The notes beneath the pieces are model-generated. The model did not search any database and was not told the origin of the DNA. It saw only the letters and a program-made list of their open reading frames with translations. This document shows, in pieces, positions 49,641 through 61,715 of a DNA stretch of 64,000 nucleotides; the stretch's first letter is position 1, and each line of letters starts with the position of its first letter. A program made the position numbers and the translations under genes. This DNA comes from Ascidia mentula (lineage: Eukaryota > Chordata > Ascidiacea > Phlebobranchia > Ascidiidae). The stretch spans positions 6,577,001 to 6,641,000 of the forward strand of contig OX387204.1 of NCBI GenBank assembly GCA_947561715.1, in the 5' to 3' direction.

Positions 49641-50105
49641 CATTTTCAGTTTACGGTGCAATCAGGTGCATGAACATGTTGTTTCCGAGATCTATACAAT
49701 TTTTTCCTCTATAATCTACGGAATTGTGCAGCGAATTCCCAAATACTTTCTTTACATGTTAACTTTTCAAGTGTGCATTCAAACCAAGTCCACTGCGGTT
49801 GTTAAAAATTTTCGGAATATTTCCACTTGAAGCGCTTTTCTCACAACCTGGACATGTCACGTGATACCTAATCGTACGTCACGCTCTGTCTGTGGTTGTC
49901 TTGAAGCGCAGTTGAGGAGGTTGCGTGCTGCTGGTCACTGTAGGCTGCGCAATGTGCTTACTATGTTCGTTGTGTTTCCCGTTTTTTCAAAAAACTGTTT
50001 CACGTTTTGTGATTCACATTTGGTATCGTAGAATGCAGGTCCGTAAAATCGTACATTAGACCCGTAAGTTGTACACACGTTGTCTGTTTTTGTGTTGGTC
50101 TAAAT
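49641..50105. repeat. Spacer repeat family copy 2
   Basis: Starts cattttcagtttacggtg and continues through the shared cacgtgatacctaatcgta block to the gtaagttgtacacacgttg block near 50067-50090. It is the fullest form together with copies 3 and 4, and lies about 40 bases after the unit 3 poly(A) signal. Confidence 0.7.
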
Positions 50106-50492
50106 GTGGGGCACAAAATATCTTGACTTGCCATGTGCATATATATGGTGACGTAAATGATGGCTGACCTGACATTGTTTAACTTTAGCCTGAAGGTAGA
50201 CGTGGCCTATCTATAGCTTATGTTATCAACAAAGTATTTAGCAGTGAATTAGATCAGTAGCAATCATGTGGTTGTTGACACTTGTGTAGACATGTTTGAC
50301 GCTTATGTTTGTATGCGTACGTTCACCAAGAGATTTTGGGCAAATGCAGATTCGCTGTTTGTGTTTCACTGTAGGATTATGGGCCACACTGCTGTTGCGC
50401 GATTTTGAGGTTCGTCATTTTTGTGCCATTTGCAGCAAAAGCAAAGTCACGCTTGTTGCTTTTTTAACGTCTATCTGCAACAGTTCAATACA

Positions 50493-51164
50493 ATGGCGTC
50501 CAACCATAACCGAATTCCTAACGACGTCGGCCTAAACCAGCAGCATACAAATCGACGAGGTCAGTGTTCTGTTAACCAATACTTAATACCGAATTGTTGA
50601 ATGTAATGTTGGTTCTACGCATTGTGTTTGTCTGGCCAAGTAACCTAAACTTGCGCTCTTCTGACTTCAGTGAAATATCTTATTGATGTTCTCGCCCCGG
50701 TTGGATGTCTTTTGTGTTTTGGCGGTGCTGTTCTCGCAATGACGAGAACTTCATTTATCGGCGGTGGGATCCTGATATGCATTGGAGTGCCCGTATTGAT
50801 CAGTATCCTGTGTGCTGATCGCTGGCTAACATTACCGACTGGAAAGTATCCCACTGCCACTACCACAGTCCAAGGTCAAACGTACGAGATGCGACAAAGA
50901 TACGCTCAGAAGAACCTCTGCATGCTTACCAGTATTCTTCCGTATCAGTCAGGATGCACCCATACAACTACTATGTACCAATGGCAAGAAACACAGTCCC
51001 AAGTACAAGACGGTTTCCCTTATCAACAAGAAAACGAGGCTGTTTATTTTACACCCATCGCTGCTTGTCACAAACCCACACCACCCAACACTTCAGGTTT
51101 CCAAACGCTTTTGCAAAATATCGATCAGCCTCCACCATGCTACGACGACGTTGTGAAATACTGA
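50493..51164 (+). CDS. Two-pass membrane protein with PPCY tail, family unit 4
   Basis: Exons 50493-50559 and 50671-51164 encode 186 residues. The N-terminus is MASNHNRIPNDVGLNQQ. The spans (VLAPVGCLLCFGGAVLAM and GGGILICIGVPVLISIL) match the family hairpin. The tail is diverged but keeps TTTMYQW and ends QPPPCYDDVVKY, so PPxY is kept (177-180). Same phase-1 intron as its neighbours. The function is not known. Confidence 0.76.
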
Positions 51165-51411
51165 GACTCATTGCGTTGGGGGTTTGAAACGACGGAAAAC
51201 CACTTTAACAAATGTGCCCTAAAGAGATTTTCTTCACTGTGATTCTTATCGTACGTGATGTGCGTTTGACTTTGTGAGTACTTGTTTATAACTGCTGCCA
51301 TGCTTAATATCACAATGTTATTTATGACAAATGCTGCTAACACTGGTCTTTGTTTCAGGGCATTAAGTTTGTGGTAAACCTTTTAACGTCTTTGTAATTA
51401 CTGTGTATCGA

Positions 51412-52039
51412 ATGTCGACAGAACATCGCCGAGTAATATATGTGCACGATGTTACCCAACCAAACCATGCGGGCGCGCATTCGAGTGGTAAGCCTTGAAA
51501 GTGATCCACTGTGTTGTATGCCAATGGCACGCTTGTAACTTTGTCCTACACCCTTTTCAGCACAATCCACTGGAGCTTGCTGCAGTGCGTGTTGCGTTCT
51601 GTTCGGAATATCCCTGACCCTCGCTGGCATAGGAGTCGCAGGCATGGGATTCTCACTTGGAGCCGGGGTATTTCTATTGTGCATCGGCATTAGTTGCGTG
51701 GTTGCGGGCGCGAATCTGTGTCATAAGCGCCGGAAGTACGCAACAGGTAGCATGCCGGGTTTTTCTCGGGAAGATTACGGGGCCTCCATGGCTGCTCAAG
51801 GGACACTCCCACATGCTGTAGAACCACCACCAACCAACATGGGAAACTATTCATCCCAACTACCGATAAATTACCAACTGTACGAGGCAACTCCGTCAGC
51901 ACATAACTACTACGAGGAACAAGAAACTGCTTACTTAGCACCGCGCTATGATGCAAATGGTACACAAATTTATCAGGGCGTTCAGTCGCAGAAATTCAGC
52001 GATCAGCCTCCGTCTTACGAAGAGGTGGTGGGCAAATGA
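51412..52039 (+). CDS. Two-pass membrane protein with PPSY tail, family unit 5
   Basis: Exons 51412-51487 and 51561-52039 encode 184 residues; the gene starts 247 bases after the unit 4 stop. The N-terminus MSTEHRRVIYVHDVTQPN is the most diverged of the PPxY members. The hairpin is cysteine-rich (ACCSACCVLFGISLTLAGIG, then GAGVFLLCIGISCVV). The tail has tyrosine-rich LPINYQLYEAT and HNYYEEQETAYL segments, and ends SDQPPSYEEVVGK with PPSY at 175-178. Confidence 0.76.
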
Positions 52040-53473
52040 ATCATGCATGGACCGTGGATTACAAAACTTGAAATGCAAGGTTTTAATTTTGTGCCAAACG
52101 AAACTGGCGCTCCGTAGTAACCAGTGTTCATTATGTTGTTATCTTTTCGAGATTTTGTCCTATATAATGGTGTAGTTTTGCAAGAAGTTTTAATTCGGTT
52201 CGGGTTCGGGCTGAAGTTAAAAATAGCTGCTGGAGACGTCCTACATCATATTTTTCTTTCGGGTTCGGTCCTGAAATTTTGGTGCATGCAATTAAATTTT
52301 GGTGCATGCAACTCGGTTCTATTACAAAAATATATTGATACCTCAACGACGATTGACGTGTTTTTTTCTAGCGTGTATATGTTGCTTATATTTATTTTCT
52401 GCGCAGCATGCGTGAAACGCTAAAAACGCCCAAAAATACAAAAATTAAATGGTATGGTCACCAAAAAAAATCGTGACGGTTAGTAAAAAAGGATATGGAT
52501 TGCTTGTCTACAGCATTTGCATCGAAAGTTGCTTAAACTTGGGAGAACAATATCTAAGACGATAAAGTAAACAGATATGTACAGACATATACAATGAACA
52601 ATTCAATGAAACGTGAAATAAATGCCGCTACCGCTACGGGACAACAGTAGCCGTAGCCCGTAGTCACATGACATAATTAATGGGAAATGACAGTACAAAA
52701 AATCCTAAAGAAACTTCTATTCTTAAATCAAAGCGCTTCATTTTTCAGCATATTCTTGGCATGACAAGCACTATGACCGCAAAAGAAATTAGTCAATTTT
52801 AGTTGTATGTGTGATTATTTTTTTTTTTACAAACGTTTGTAACATCGACGGATATTTGGCTCCCTCAAACGCCCAGCTGGTAAACACCAGCCAGCATTAT
52901 TCTCTTTTTGCAATGCAGTACCGCTTCATGATCCATTATTTAGCGACAGTGTACTGCAATTCCTAATCAACTGTAAACCGAGCAAATAAGGATTACGCAT
53001 GGTTTGGTTGCTAGTCTGGCATTATAGTAGAAACAGCCAGCTAGGTTTTTTTACGCCAACGCTATGGGAATAAACATGCGTGGGTAATGCATGAAAACCC
53101 AACTTTGCTTTCAGAAACAACGGGAAGTACGTCACTTTTTCATTCCACAGGAAACAGTCATAAAGTTGAGCAGACATGTAACGATTTAACTCAAACGATA
53201 TTGGTACTAAAGAATTCGCGTAGCGAAAGTTGATGCAACAATTTTTGTGTGTTTTTGGTTAATGACGAAGGTTGTTGCTTGCAATTCAAGTTTGGTAAAG
53301 ACTTTGCAAGTTAGTTCAAGATCATAGACCTTATTTTATCCAACAAAAAGGTATTGCAAACCATTGTCAGCCAATGTGTTTTGTTGCGGTATTTTAACTA
53401 TACTTTATCAAGGCAGTGTGAACAACGTGAAATCTGCTTACATTTTAAGTTCACCACTAAGAGCATCTTCAAA
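52040..53473. other. Spacer between units 5 and 6
   Basis: About 1.4 kb without a supported gene. A stretch at 52188-52268 has inverted ttcgggttcgg-type motifs and a small tandem repeat (aattttggtgcatgca twice, 52276-52313), perhaps the remnant of a MITE. Exon 1 of unit 6 follows an acceptor-like site. Confidence 0.4.
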
Positions 53474-53919
53474 ATGGCGTCTAACCAAAATCAAATTGAG
53501 GACCCCGAAAATGCAAATCAACAAAGTAATCCAAATAAAACAAAAGGTTAGTTGTGGACGTATTGTTTGGATCTGTATTTTGCTATTGCTGCATTAAATT
53601 AACGTCGTGGTAACGAAGAAATAGACAAGGTAGGTTCATTTTTTCGAATCTATTTATATGTCTCATTTGACCAATTATAGATTATGATAATAGTGCACGC
53701 GAAACCTTTTCTTGTAATTCAGGTAACACAGCACTCGCGTGTTCTGTGGGGTTTGGAAATCTCTTCATTTTGATCGGGGGCGTTTTGACAGGAGAAGGAA
53801 TTTTTCTTTCCGGTTTCGTTCTTTTGGGAATTGGAATGTTGTTTATTTTAGTCGGCGCAGTAATTGCGTGCATACAATGTGCTCAACAGTGCTCTAAAAG
53901 CAATGCTGTGAGCGATTAA
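53474..53919 (+). CDS. Short two-pass membrane protein without PPxY tail, family unit 6
   Basis: Exons 53474-53546 and 53723-53919 encode only 89 residues. The N-terminus MASNQNQIEDPENANQQ is clearly that of the family, with the same phase-1 intron. Two spans follow (SVGFGNLFILIGGVLTG and FVLLGIGMLFILVGAVIAC), then CAQQCSKSNAVSD and a stop. The whole proline-rich tail and PPxY are missing. A poly(A) signal AATAAA lies at 54026, so the short form looks like a real end and not a sequencing break. Confidence 0.68.
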
Positions 53920-54572
53920 TGTGATAGGCTGGTGTGTCTAAGTATGAGTATTGTAAGTATAGAACTTACGCAATTCAAAATTTTTCGACAGTACGCAATT
54001 ATTACGTTTCCACAATTGGTCACAAAATAAATTTTAACCGTACGGAGGCATTTGTTTTGTTATATTTTGATTGATTAGTGTCGCTTTATTTTGAGTTTGA
54101 AAATATGACGCAAGTGAAACAAGGTAGTTGAGCACCGAAAGACAGGGAAAACTTCTACAAGCCAATGATAGATGTGGATGGTGCAGCAAAGTAAAGCGCT
54201 ACAGAAACGGAGATCATGCATGCAGACCATTATCCACCCTCAACCACCGTTTGTGACAACACGCCCCCCAAAGCTCTGATCACTAAATTAGAATAACACT
54301 TGCTCAGGCAAAGAAAAATGTTGCTAATGTTTCTTGGCCTGCAGAATCGTGGCAACTTATATATGAATGCTTTCGTTTGTCGAAAGGTTTTACTAAACAC
54401 TGTTATTGTGTTGCAGGCTATTACCGCTGGTAAGTATATCAACAACACTGTTGTTTCTGTTGCAGGGCTGATAAAAACGGTCTTTTAAATTGAGTTTATC
54501 GTGTTATTTAACCAACTGACAACTAGAGTTAGATCTGTTAAGGTTTTATTTTAAATCTAAATCTAAAAGAGA

Positions 54573-55130
54573 ATGTCGTCCAACCAAAACCAAATCGTTT
54601 ATGTCGCCCGCAACCCAAACCAACACATTATAAATCAACAAGGTGAGTTTTAGCATAACCAAATTTTGAAAACCACTGATTTTAAGTATTTGTTTGCTCA
54701 TTTATTTCCAATTGTGTGTCTGGCTCAAACGGCGTTACATAAACTTGTCCTTGTGAATTTAAATGCGGGCTGATTCTGCTTGCAATCAGCATAACGCTGC
54801 ACGTCAAAACCCGAAACAACATGGCTTCGAGCTCTGGCGCAACTGCCACTACTACAGCAACGGCCCAACAACAGCCGTGCGTACTGCAGCAAGGAACTAC
54901 ATGGCATACCGTCACCATCCAGACCAACATCCATCCTACGACCACTGTTTATCAAGCTGGACAACCGCAAATGACTACAATGTACCACCTGCAAAGTGCG
55001 CCGCCGCCTGCACAAATGCCTTATCCTCAACCACAGGGAAACGCTGGTGCTTTTCCGCCGTCAACAGCTCCAGGATATCCACCTTTAAACCCCGTTTATC
55101 CGTCGTATGACGATGTGGTGAAAAACAGAA
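54573..55130 (+). pseudogene. Broken copy of unit 3, family unit 7
   Basis: Exon 1 (54573-54642; MSSNQNQIVYVARNPNQ) is intact with its donor. In exon 2 the acceptor and the whole first membrane span are deleted (aatttaaatgcgggctgat replaces about 110 bases of unit 3). The PPxxPGYEPPSSQGF part of the tail is also deleted, and the stop of unit 3 is changed so that the frame runs on. Flanks match unit 3 upstream to 54350 and downstream to the poly(A) region and spacer repeat. A recent duplicate that decayed. Confidence 0.8.
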
Positions 55131-55631
55131 AAACTCCTGTAAAATACATCACAAATTCGCTCTACTTTCATGATTTTGTCAAGGCCGCTTTTTTGTTTTA
55201 TAAACTGCCCTGTTTCCTTTTTTTCGCTTTCCCTTACGTCTTCACTGCGTCGCCATTGCATGTTTTATTCTTGTATCATTACAAAAGTTCATGTTTGCGT
55301 GTTGATGAATGTTTCGAACTTGTTGGCTTTACGATAATAAATCAATCACTACGGACAAACATGCTAATGATCCCTTACAGGTTCACTGATGAGACCGCTG
55401 TTGATTGAGTTAGCCTATCACACCTTGCGTATATAATTGCACCAAGGAGACCATCTGCACATAGCTATATGGTTTCTTGGAGGTCTTTGGTTCACACAAG
55501 CGTGCATGTTTCCGAACGAAAACTGTACTTTGCTGTTGTATCCAATAAATAAAAAAAATCACAATTCTTCACTGTTTCGGTAAACACCAAGGTTTTTGAT
55601 TAGATTATTTCACATAGAATTAAAATAGAAT

Positions 55632-56040
55632 GATTTTCAGTTTACGGTGTAGGAACATGTTGTTTCCGAGCTTTGTACATTTTTTTCCTATGTAATCTAC
55701 GGAATTGTGCAGCGAATTCCCAAATACTTTCTTTATGTGAAAACTTTTCGATTTTCCATTCAAGCCCAGTCCACTGCGATTGTTTAAAATTTTCGGAATA
55801 TTTCCACTTGAAGCGCATTTCTCACAACTTGGCCATGTCCCGTGGTAGCTAATTGTAAGTCACGATCTGTCTGTGGTTGTCGTGAAGCGGAGTTGCAAAG
55901 ATGCGTGCTGCTGGTAACGTTTTGTGATTTAGATTTGGTCCCGTAGAATGTAGGTACGCAAAATCATACATTACAACCGTAAGTTGTACACACGTGGTCT
56001 GTTTTTGTGTTGGTCTAAATGAGCTAATTGAGGGCCACAA
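55632..56040. repeat. Spacer repeat family copy 3
   Basis: Begins gattttcagtttacggtg, with the shared ggaattgtgcagcgaattcc and gtaagttgtacacacgtgg blocks. It stands to unit 7 as copy 2 stands to unit 3, and to unit 8 as copy 4 stands to unit 10. Confidence 0.7.
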
Positions 56041-57230
56041 AATATCTGTGTCATGTTTAGGCAAGGAAACGTCAAAGCGGGCGTGCAAGTGAAATATTAT
56101 AGTTTGAAAATAAATTTTGACTTGATACTGTTGTATTGTGCCTGTAATATACGATTAAATTCTTTTGAATGCTTGTAAACCGAAAAGAAAGCATAACTTT
56201 GTTGCATTGTTAGACGAGGTTGCTGTATATGCTGTAGGAGGTTAATTATTTTCGAACGAGATTCGTGCTTTGGCACGCAGCTTTGTCACGTGCAAAGCAA
56301 AATTTTTCAAGACCCATTTGCTTCATTCTATCTTTTGCAAGCAGCCAACAAACGACCTGCACGTTGTTTCTTAAGTAAGGCTACTTTTAATCACATTTTA
56401 CTGCTAAGATTTGTCCGAAACTGCGAGAATTTTGCAAGTATTTTTAAAAAGTTTCATTGCAGAAGCACACGATAAGTATAATATAAACCATAAAGCAGTT
56501 GCAATTCATTTTGTGTAGACACTGATTTTGGGTTAGCAATCGTGCTAATTACTTTTCAGTTTGATTAAAATTGATTTGTATGGAAGTTCAAAACTATGTT
56601 TGTCTTTTGGTTTGTTTTTTTGCAAATAAAGGTTAGGGAAACAACTAAAACAAAAAAAATCTAAGGTAAATTTGAAAAGTTCAATCTCTGTTACTGCTTG
56701 TCGGATTGGAGATATTCTTTGTTCCCGAAAGCTCATTGAATTTTAGCAAGCATTTCCTAATAACTTGCGTTTCACGAGAATAACGTGGGGGCAGCTTCTA
56801 GCAAAACTACCACGCTTACCAGAGCGGCGTAAAATCATAAATTGCTGAAGTATTCATAATATATGAACTGTCATTATGTAGCATTTCGGCTATGGTGTAG
56901 GCCACATATATTGGTTAAAATATACCAAATTTCTTCACTGGAAATCCTGTATATATTTAGCATGTAGATCAGACGTCGGAAGCCATTAGTATGCAACGCG
57001 TTAACTTCTGGAGCTATGGTTAAAACGAAACGTTTGGAAGTGACACATACTAAAAAGTTTTGTGACAGTTAGGCTATCTCCCTTTAGTGCAGAGATTCAC
57101 AACCTATACAGCTTGCCAAGCAAAATCATTCGTCCCACAAGGTCTTGACAAATTGCAGAGTACACATGTCTCTTATTTTCTAGGTTTAACAACATTAAAT
57201 AGTAAAAAGATAAAAAATACTTAAAAAATT
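56041..57230. other. Upstream spacer of unit 8
   Basis: About 1.2 kb. Its first 450 bases match the spacer upstream of unit 10 (62140-62640), for example ttttcgaacgagattcgtg and gcaaagcaaaatttttcaag. The rest is unique AT-rich sequence with no gene seen. Confidence 0.5.
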
Positions 57231-57883
57231 ATGAATCGTCAACCTCCAAAAGATTCGATATTTTCAGGTGAGAGATATTGTGTTGTGCCGAAAACGAATT
57301 TAATTCCTTTTTGCTTTAACTATACAATATATGGCACTGATGTGGGCAATTAAGAATTTATTTAATTTCTGATTGTTATAAGTTAAAAAGTCAACATCAG
57401 CACTTTAGTCAATGCCCATATGATACTAACAATACTGCCTGATTTTTACCGTATTGTCATAATTTAGCCTATTTTTATATCACAGAGATATGTGCATTCG
57501 GGGGTAATGCAACCTTTCTTGCCATTGGTGTCTTCGCTGCTACAAGAGGAATTATATTTCCGGCTGTGTTTTTTATATCTCTCGGTCTCACAGGCCTAAT
57601 TGCTCTGACCTACTTTGCTGTTCTATCCCGTAAAGATCATATGGCGACAAAGGCTGAAAAGACATCTATCCACAGGCGGAAAAAAATAAAGAAGACCTCA
57701 ATACAACAGAGAGTTAGCCCTCCAATCTTCACAATCTCCCACCAAAAAAGTTTGGTGTCGTCTAGTGAGACTGAACATCTCGAAGTGCATGCAAACAAAC
57801 TTGAAATGTTTCTGGGTTTCTGGAAACATTTGCTACGTCATTTACCTGGTTGTACTAGCAAAAAACATGCTTTTGTAATATAA
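57231..57883 (+). CDS. Two-pass membrane protein with replaced tail, family unit 8
   Basis: Exons 57231-57267 and 57486-57883 encode 144 residues, with a short N-terminus (MNRQPPKDSIFS) and the family phase-1 intron. Two spans are visible (GGNATFLAIGVFAATRGIIF and AVFFISLGLTGLIALTYFAV). The tail differs from units 1-5: it is basic (HRRKKIKK), then SPPIFTISHQKSLVSSSE and a hydrophobic stretch LEMFLGFWKHLLRHLPGC, ending AFVI. No PPxY. It is a close duplicate of unit 10. A poly(A) signal is at 58195. Confidence 0.72.
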
Positions 57884-58194
57884 AAATGTATATTACTGAT
57901 TGATTGCACAGTCCTGAAAGTTCATACACCTATGTCCCTTTGACTTAAGTATCTCGAGAATTATTCAACCAAGATGTAATGTGGAAAAACATATATGTTA
58001 CAAATGGATACAACATGTTTTAATACATCATCGGCATTGTTTAGTTGATGTTGTTTGACTTTATACTGAAACAATAATATTTATGCATTTCTTTGTGTTT
58101 TATTTTCCTTGTAATGCTGTGCCTGTATATATTATAAAATCTGTGAAAATCAGCAAATGTATTTAACCTGCTGTACAATAACAAGCATACTTGC

Positions 58195-58200
58195 AATAAA
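58195..58200 (+). terminator. Poly(A) signal, unit 8
   Basis: AATAAA in cttgcaataaagcggctg, identical in context to the one after unit 10. Confidence 0.55.
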
Positions 58201-59498
58201 GCGGCTGTTAGGGTACAAGCAATTGTTTATTTATCTTTCTAATAACAGGTATTTAATTTACTACACACCGGCTAATTGATACAAAGAATTAGTTCTTTTT
58301 TGGTTTGGGTAGCACATATTCCGTAGAAAATATTGGCAAATTTTTCCTTAGTTAAGTTAAACAAACCGGTGTAGACAACCAGGTAATTTGTCATGATTGC
58401 GATACTGCATAAAAGAACAAAAGGCAGCAGTATGTAATAAGGAACCAAATAAATCTGCCCTAACTTTGCCCAATAATAACCCATAAAATAGATTTCATCA
58501 ATACGAAAAGTGCAAGGGAATAAAAAAAAATGTTGAAAAATTTAGAACTAAGAATTTACGCAACTTTGACTTTTCCACGGTACTATTCTCGTTTTTACAG
58601 TTGGCGTATCAACCGTGAAGAACGAAATAATCCAAATTATCTGTTGCATCGTTCAAACTGCGCTGTTTTCAATGTCGTAGACTGTTAATATACTCATGCC
58701 TCGTCGATAAACAACAAAATATCGTCCTGTCTTGTCCAGCCACGACGTTTACTTCGAATATTTATCATTAGAAACACTTGTTTCACCCGAAACGAAAAAA
58801 TGGAAATAATTAGACCGACCTTGTGAGCAGTGACATTTCGAGACAGGTTCAATGAAAGCAGGAATAAGTAAGGTCACAACATTTAAGCACTAGTTGTGGT
58901 AAATCATTTTTATGTCATGACGAAGAACGGAAAATCCTGTCTAGCGTAAACATTGAATTTGACTTCAATGGGGAATGGTTTTCAACAAATGTCATAAATA
59001 TGTTTGGTTTATATGTAGAAAATAGCAATAATATTCACAGCATCTACTAATCATGGAGAACATCTACTACAGCGTGGAGGCAGCTTTGTACGGTATACCG
59101 TATGACGTCTGTAAACACGTGACTTTTGATGCCTCGGGGAATATTTGTTTGGCACGTTCAGGAAGCATATGAAGGCACGTTTCACAAATCATTGTTAATC
59201 AAGCTTTGAGACAATGAAGCAGCAAGTTACCAAGTATCAGCCATGCTCGTGTCTATATGATTTCACTTGTTTAAATTGTTGCGACGCATCGTTAAAGAAC
59301 AAAGAATTGTTGAAATTTTACAGAGTTCGACAATAACGATAGTTATTTATTTGCAACGAGTCTTTATTTAATATCATATGATTATCAGGTATTTAAAAAT
59401 TAACCTTTCAAAAATTACAAAAAAATGGTTGGATAAGCGTTATTCTATTCTATTTGATAGAGTTTGCTCGTCAGGTTGTTTGGTGATAAAGAAAAAAA
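58201..59498. other. Spacer between units 8 and 9
   Basis: About 1.3 kb, AT-rich. The part up to about 58700 is duplicated after unit 10 to the end of the window. A possible alternative first exon for unit 9 (ATG at 59053, ending phase 1 before gtatac at 59093) lies here. Confidence 0.4.
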
Positions 59499-59928
59499 AT
59501 GCACACCAGCAAAGTAAGTTTTTGCAGGGCTAAACAAGTACTTTACATTGCTACTTTGTCAACAAAAATATATAAATTTAAATTTAGCGCCATGTGGAAA
59601 GATGGGATGTGTTCTTTTGGTTTTCCGCCATCATCGTGATGATAGCACAGGCGTCATCGATCGCCGGAATAGTTCTTTTTTTCTTGGGTTTGTTCCCATT
59701 GTGACTGGCCTGCGGAATCGGTCTGATCAAAAGTGCTGGTCCATCGGAAACGAAGAAGAAAGAATAAGAGAGATTCCTGTATTTATAACAGAAATCCACC
59801 AAGGGGCAGAAATTGGATCTGAGCAGAGGGATATTCAGGGGTTAAGTCCTCTAAGCGCTGATGGTCTTCCGTCGTATGAAGATGCTGTCGGTTTGAAATT
59901 GCATGCACTGCCAGTAAAGACTGTATAA
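59499..59928 (+). pseudogene. Probable broken family member with LPSY tail, unit 9
   Basis: After an acceptor at 59587 one frame encodes a typical hairpin (WDVFFWFSAIIVMIAQ, then GIVLFFLGLFPL, a TGA, then LACGIGLIKSAG). The tail, ending DGLPSYEDAVGLKLHALP, is in another frame. So there is at least one in-frame stop and one frame change between hairpin and tail. A frame open through to the tail exists but has no hairpin. The likely start (ATG 59499, MHTSK) gives a phase-0 intron, unlike the other units. LPSYEDAV is close to the family PPSYDDVV. A decayed gene is the simplest reading. Confidence 0.55.
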
Positions 59929-61189
59929 AGAACTCCAGTGTTTAATCGTCCGAGAACGTTGTTAACGTACTTTAATCCATTTGTATAGAAGCAAGAAGTT
60001 GGTGTTAGCAACAGCTTGACAAAAAAAATTTTCATTTTTTTCTGTTTATAAAATGGTTGGTACGCTTCATATCTTAATGTTCATACCGTGCAATATGATA
60101 TATTTTGTCGTACTTGGATTGCTATCACAAAATTAGGGAATTGCAATTGCACGCAGTATATATCGCTTTATCGTAAATTTGTTCTGATGTGTTTATTATG
60201 TTCTTTTTATTTCGTTCTATGCAAAATAAATACGAGTGCATTGTTGATAATTTAGGTTTAGCAATTACAAGTGTAACCAGATGTAGTTCAAATTTGGCAT
60301 AATGTTTTTGAGTTAAACTATCGAGCAACTCACTTATCCCAAACCGCGACCTTACGCGGAGTTGCCAATCATACAAACATTTGTTCGTGTAAATCTAAGA
60401 AAAAACAATTTTTTCATTGACAAAATGTAAATTTAAGTTTTTATTCAACTCAACGGTTCGTTGTAACGTTGTTAATTTTTAAAACCGTTAACCGATGCTG
60501 TGCAACCGTATAACCACTTGATGATTTGCTCTGCGTTATGCAACCCTGTATGATGTCAGTAAACACGTGACTGCGCAACACGTTGGAATATTAGTGGCGA
60601 GACGGTTTGAGGATATTTTTAAACACATGCCGGTTATTATATTAACAACGTTTCGAGACAGTTAACTTTTAAAGCAACAGACTGTGTAACTGTTGCTAAA
60701 ATCCAGCTACACTTGGCTATGGCTATATTGATAAAACTTTGTATAAAGTTTAGACATGTTTAGGTATTGTATGATAACATTGTCATGACATGGTTTCGTC
60801 ACGAAATATGTGAACCCAGTACTGATTCAAATGTTAGGCCGCAATTAGTTTTAGTCAGAACCATACAACTTCTCTTAAGATAAACATATTAATGTAATCG
60901 TTATCAATACCGGTGTTAGACTTTGGTTTGTATTCGTACTTACAGTGTGTAAGTAAACTAGTTTGTTCAGATTATTACAGATGTGGGAGCCAAACCCTTA
61001 GGAACCAGCCAGCAACTTGCACACAGACAAGGTAAATTAGAATACAGCACACGAGCAACTCAATATAATGCCGTCTTTAAGCTTTAAATACAATTATCCG
61101 TAATTTGTGCATTTCTTTGTTTATTAAACGGCCAAGCAAGACTTCCACGTTGTGGTGACTATACAATCACCGTCATCCGTTGGGCACCA
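59929..61189. other. Spacer between unit 9 and the LINE fragment
   Basis: About 1.26 kb, AT-rich; AATAAA near 60225 could end a unit 9 transcript. No gene is seen. An exon-like start of another family unit was looked for around 60980-61030 and not found. Confidence 0.4.
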
Positions 61190-61715
61190 AACTAGATGCA
61201 ACCTTACGGAGAAAACAAGGTGGAAACACTATGGCCAAGCATGCAGTGCCGTCAGGCCCCGTGTTACAATAATCATATGATAAGCAATGTGGAGCCATAC
61301 AAATGAATAAGAAACATTTCTCAACGTTTTAACGTCAAGATAATTTCGCAACTGAAAAAAAGAGCCTCGTGCTTGTGACAATTTCTTTTCCAAATAATGA
61401 ATGTGAGTTGTCCACGTTAGTTTGTCATCAATATATACACCGAGATACTAAATATTATCTGATCCAAAAAGTTTTTCATGTCCGATGGTGAAAGTCGTCA
61501 GCAAACCATTTAGTTGTGAGTGGATACTTCGGATATTAAGGGGATACTTGTGGGAGGTCATTGATGTACAACAAAAAAGGAAAGGAGCTAATGGAGAACC
61601 CTGTGGACAACCGCATGTTATGGGTTTAATATCCGACAAAGATTTTCCTGCTCTAGTACATTGACATCCACCTACAAGGTAACTGAATGAAAATAGATTC
61701 ATTTTCAGTTTACGG
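61190..61715 (-). mobile_element. Decayed non-LTR retrotransposon (LINE) fragment, CR1/L2/Jockey-type reverse transcriptase
   Basis: Minus-strand frames show reverse-transcriptase motifs in order: SYLVGGCQCTRAGKSLSD, CGCPQGSPLAPFLF (the GVPQGSxLGPLLF block) and, after a frameshift, LYINDLPQVSP. A deletion removes the catalytic FADD region. YLGVYIDDKLTWTTHIHYLE and a leucine-rich RxLR-like stretch follow, ending in a stop. Only the middle to late part of the RT domain remains; no endonuclease is visible. The piece lies directly before spacer repeat copy 4. Confidence 0.82.

Noticed and set aside
59441-59475. Similarity of tattctatttgatag to a spliced-leader sequence
   Set aside because: Only a short partial match, with no donor at the right place and no Sm-site or snRNA-like structure after it.
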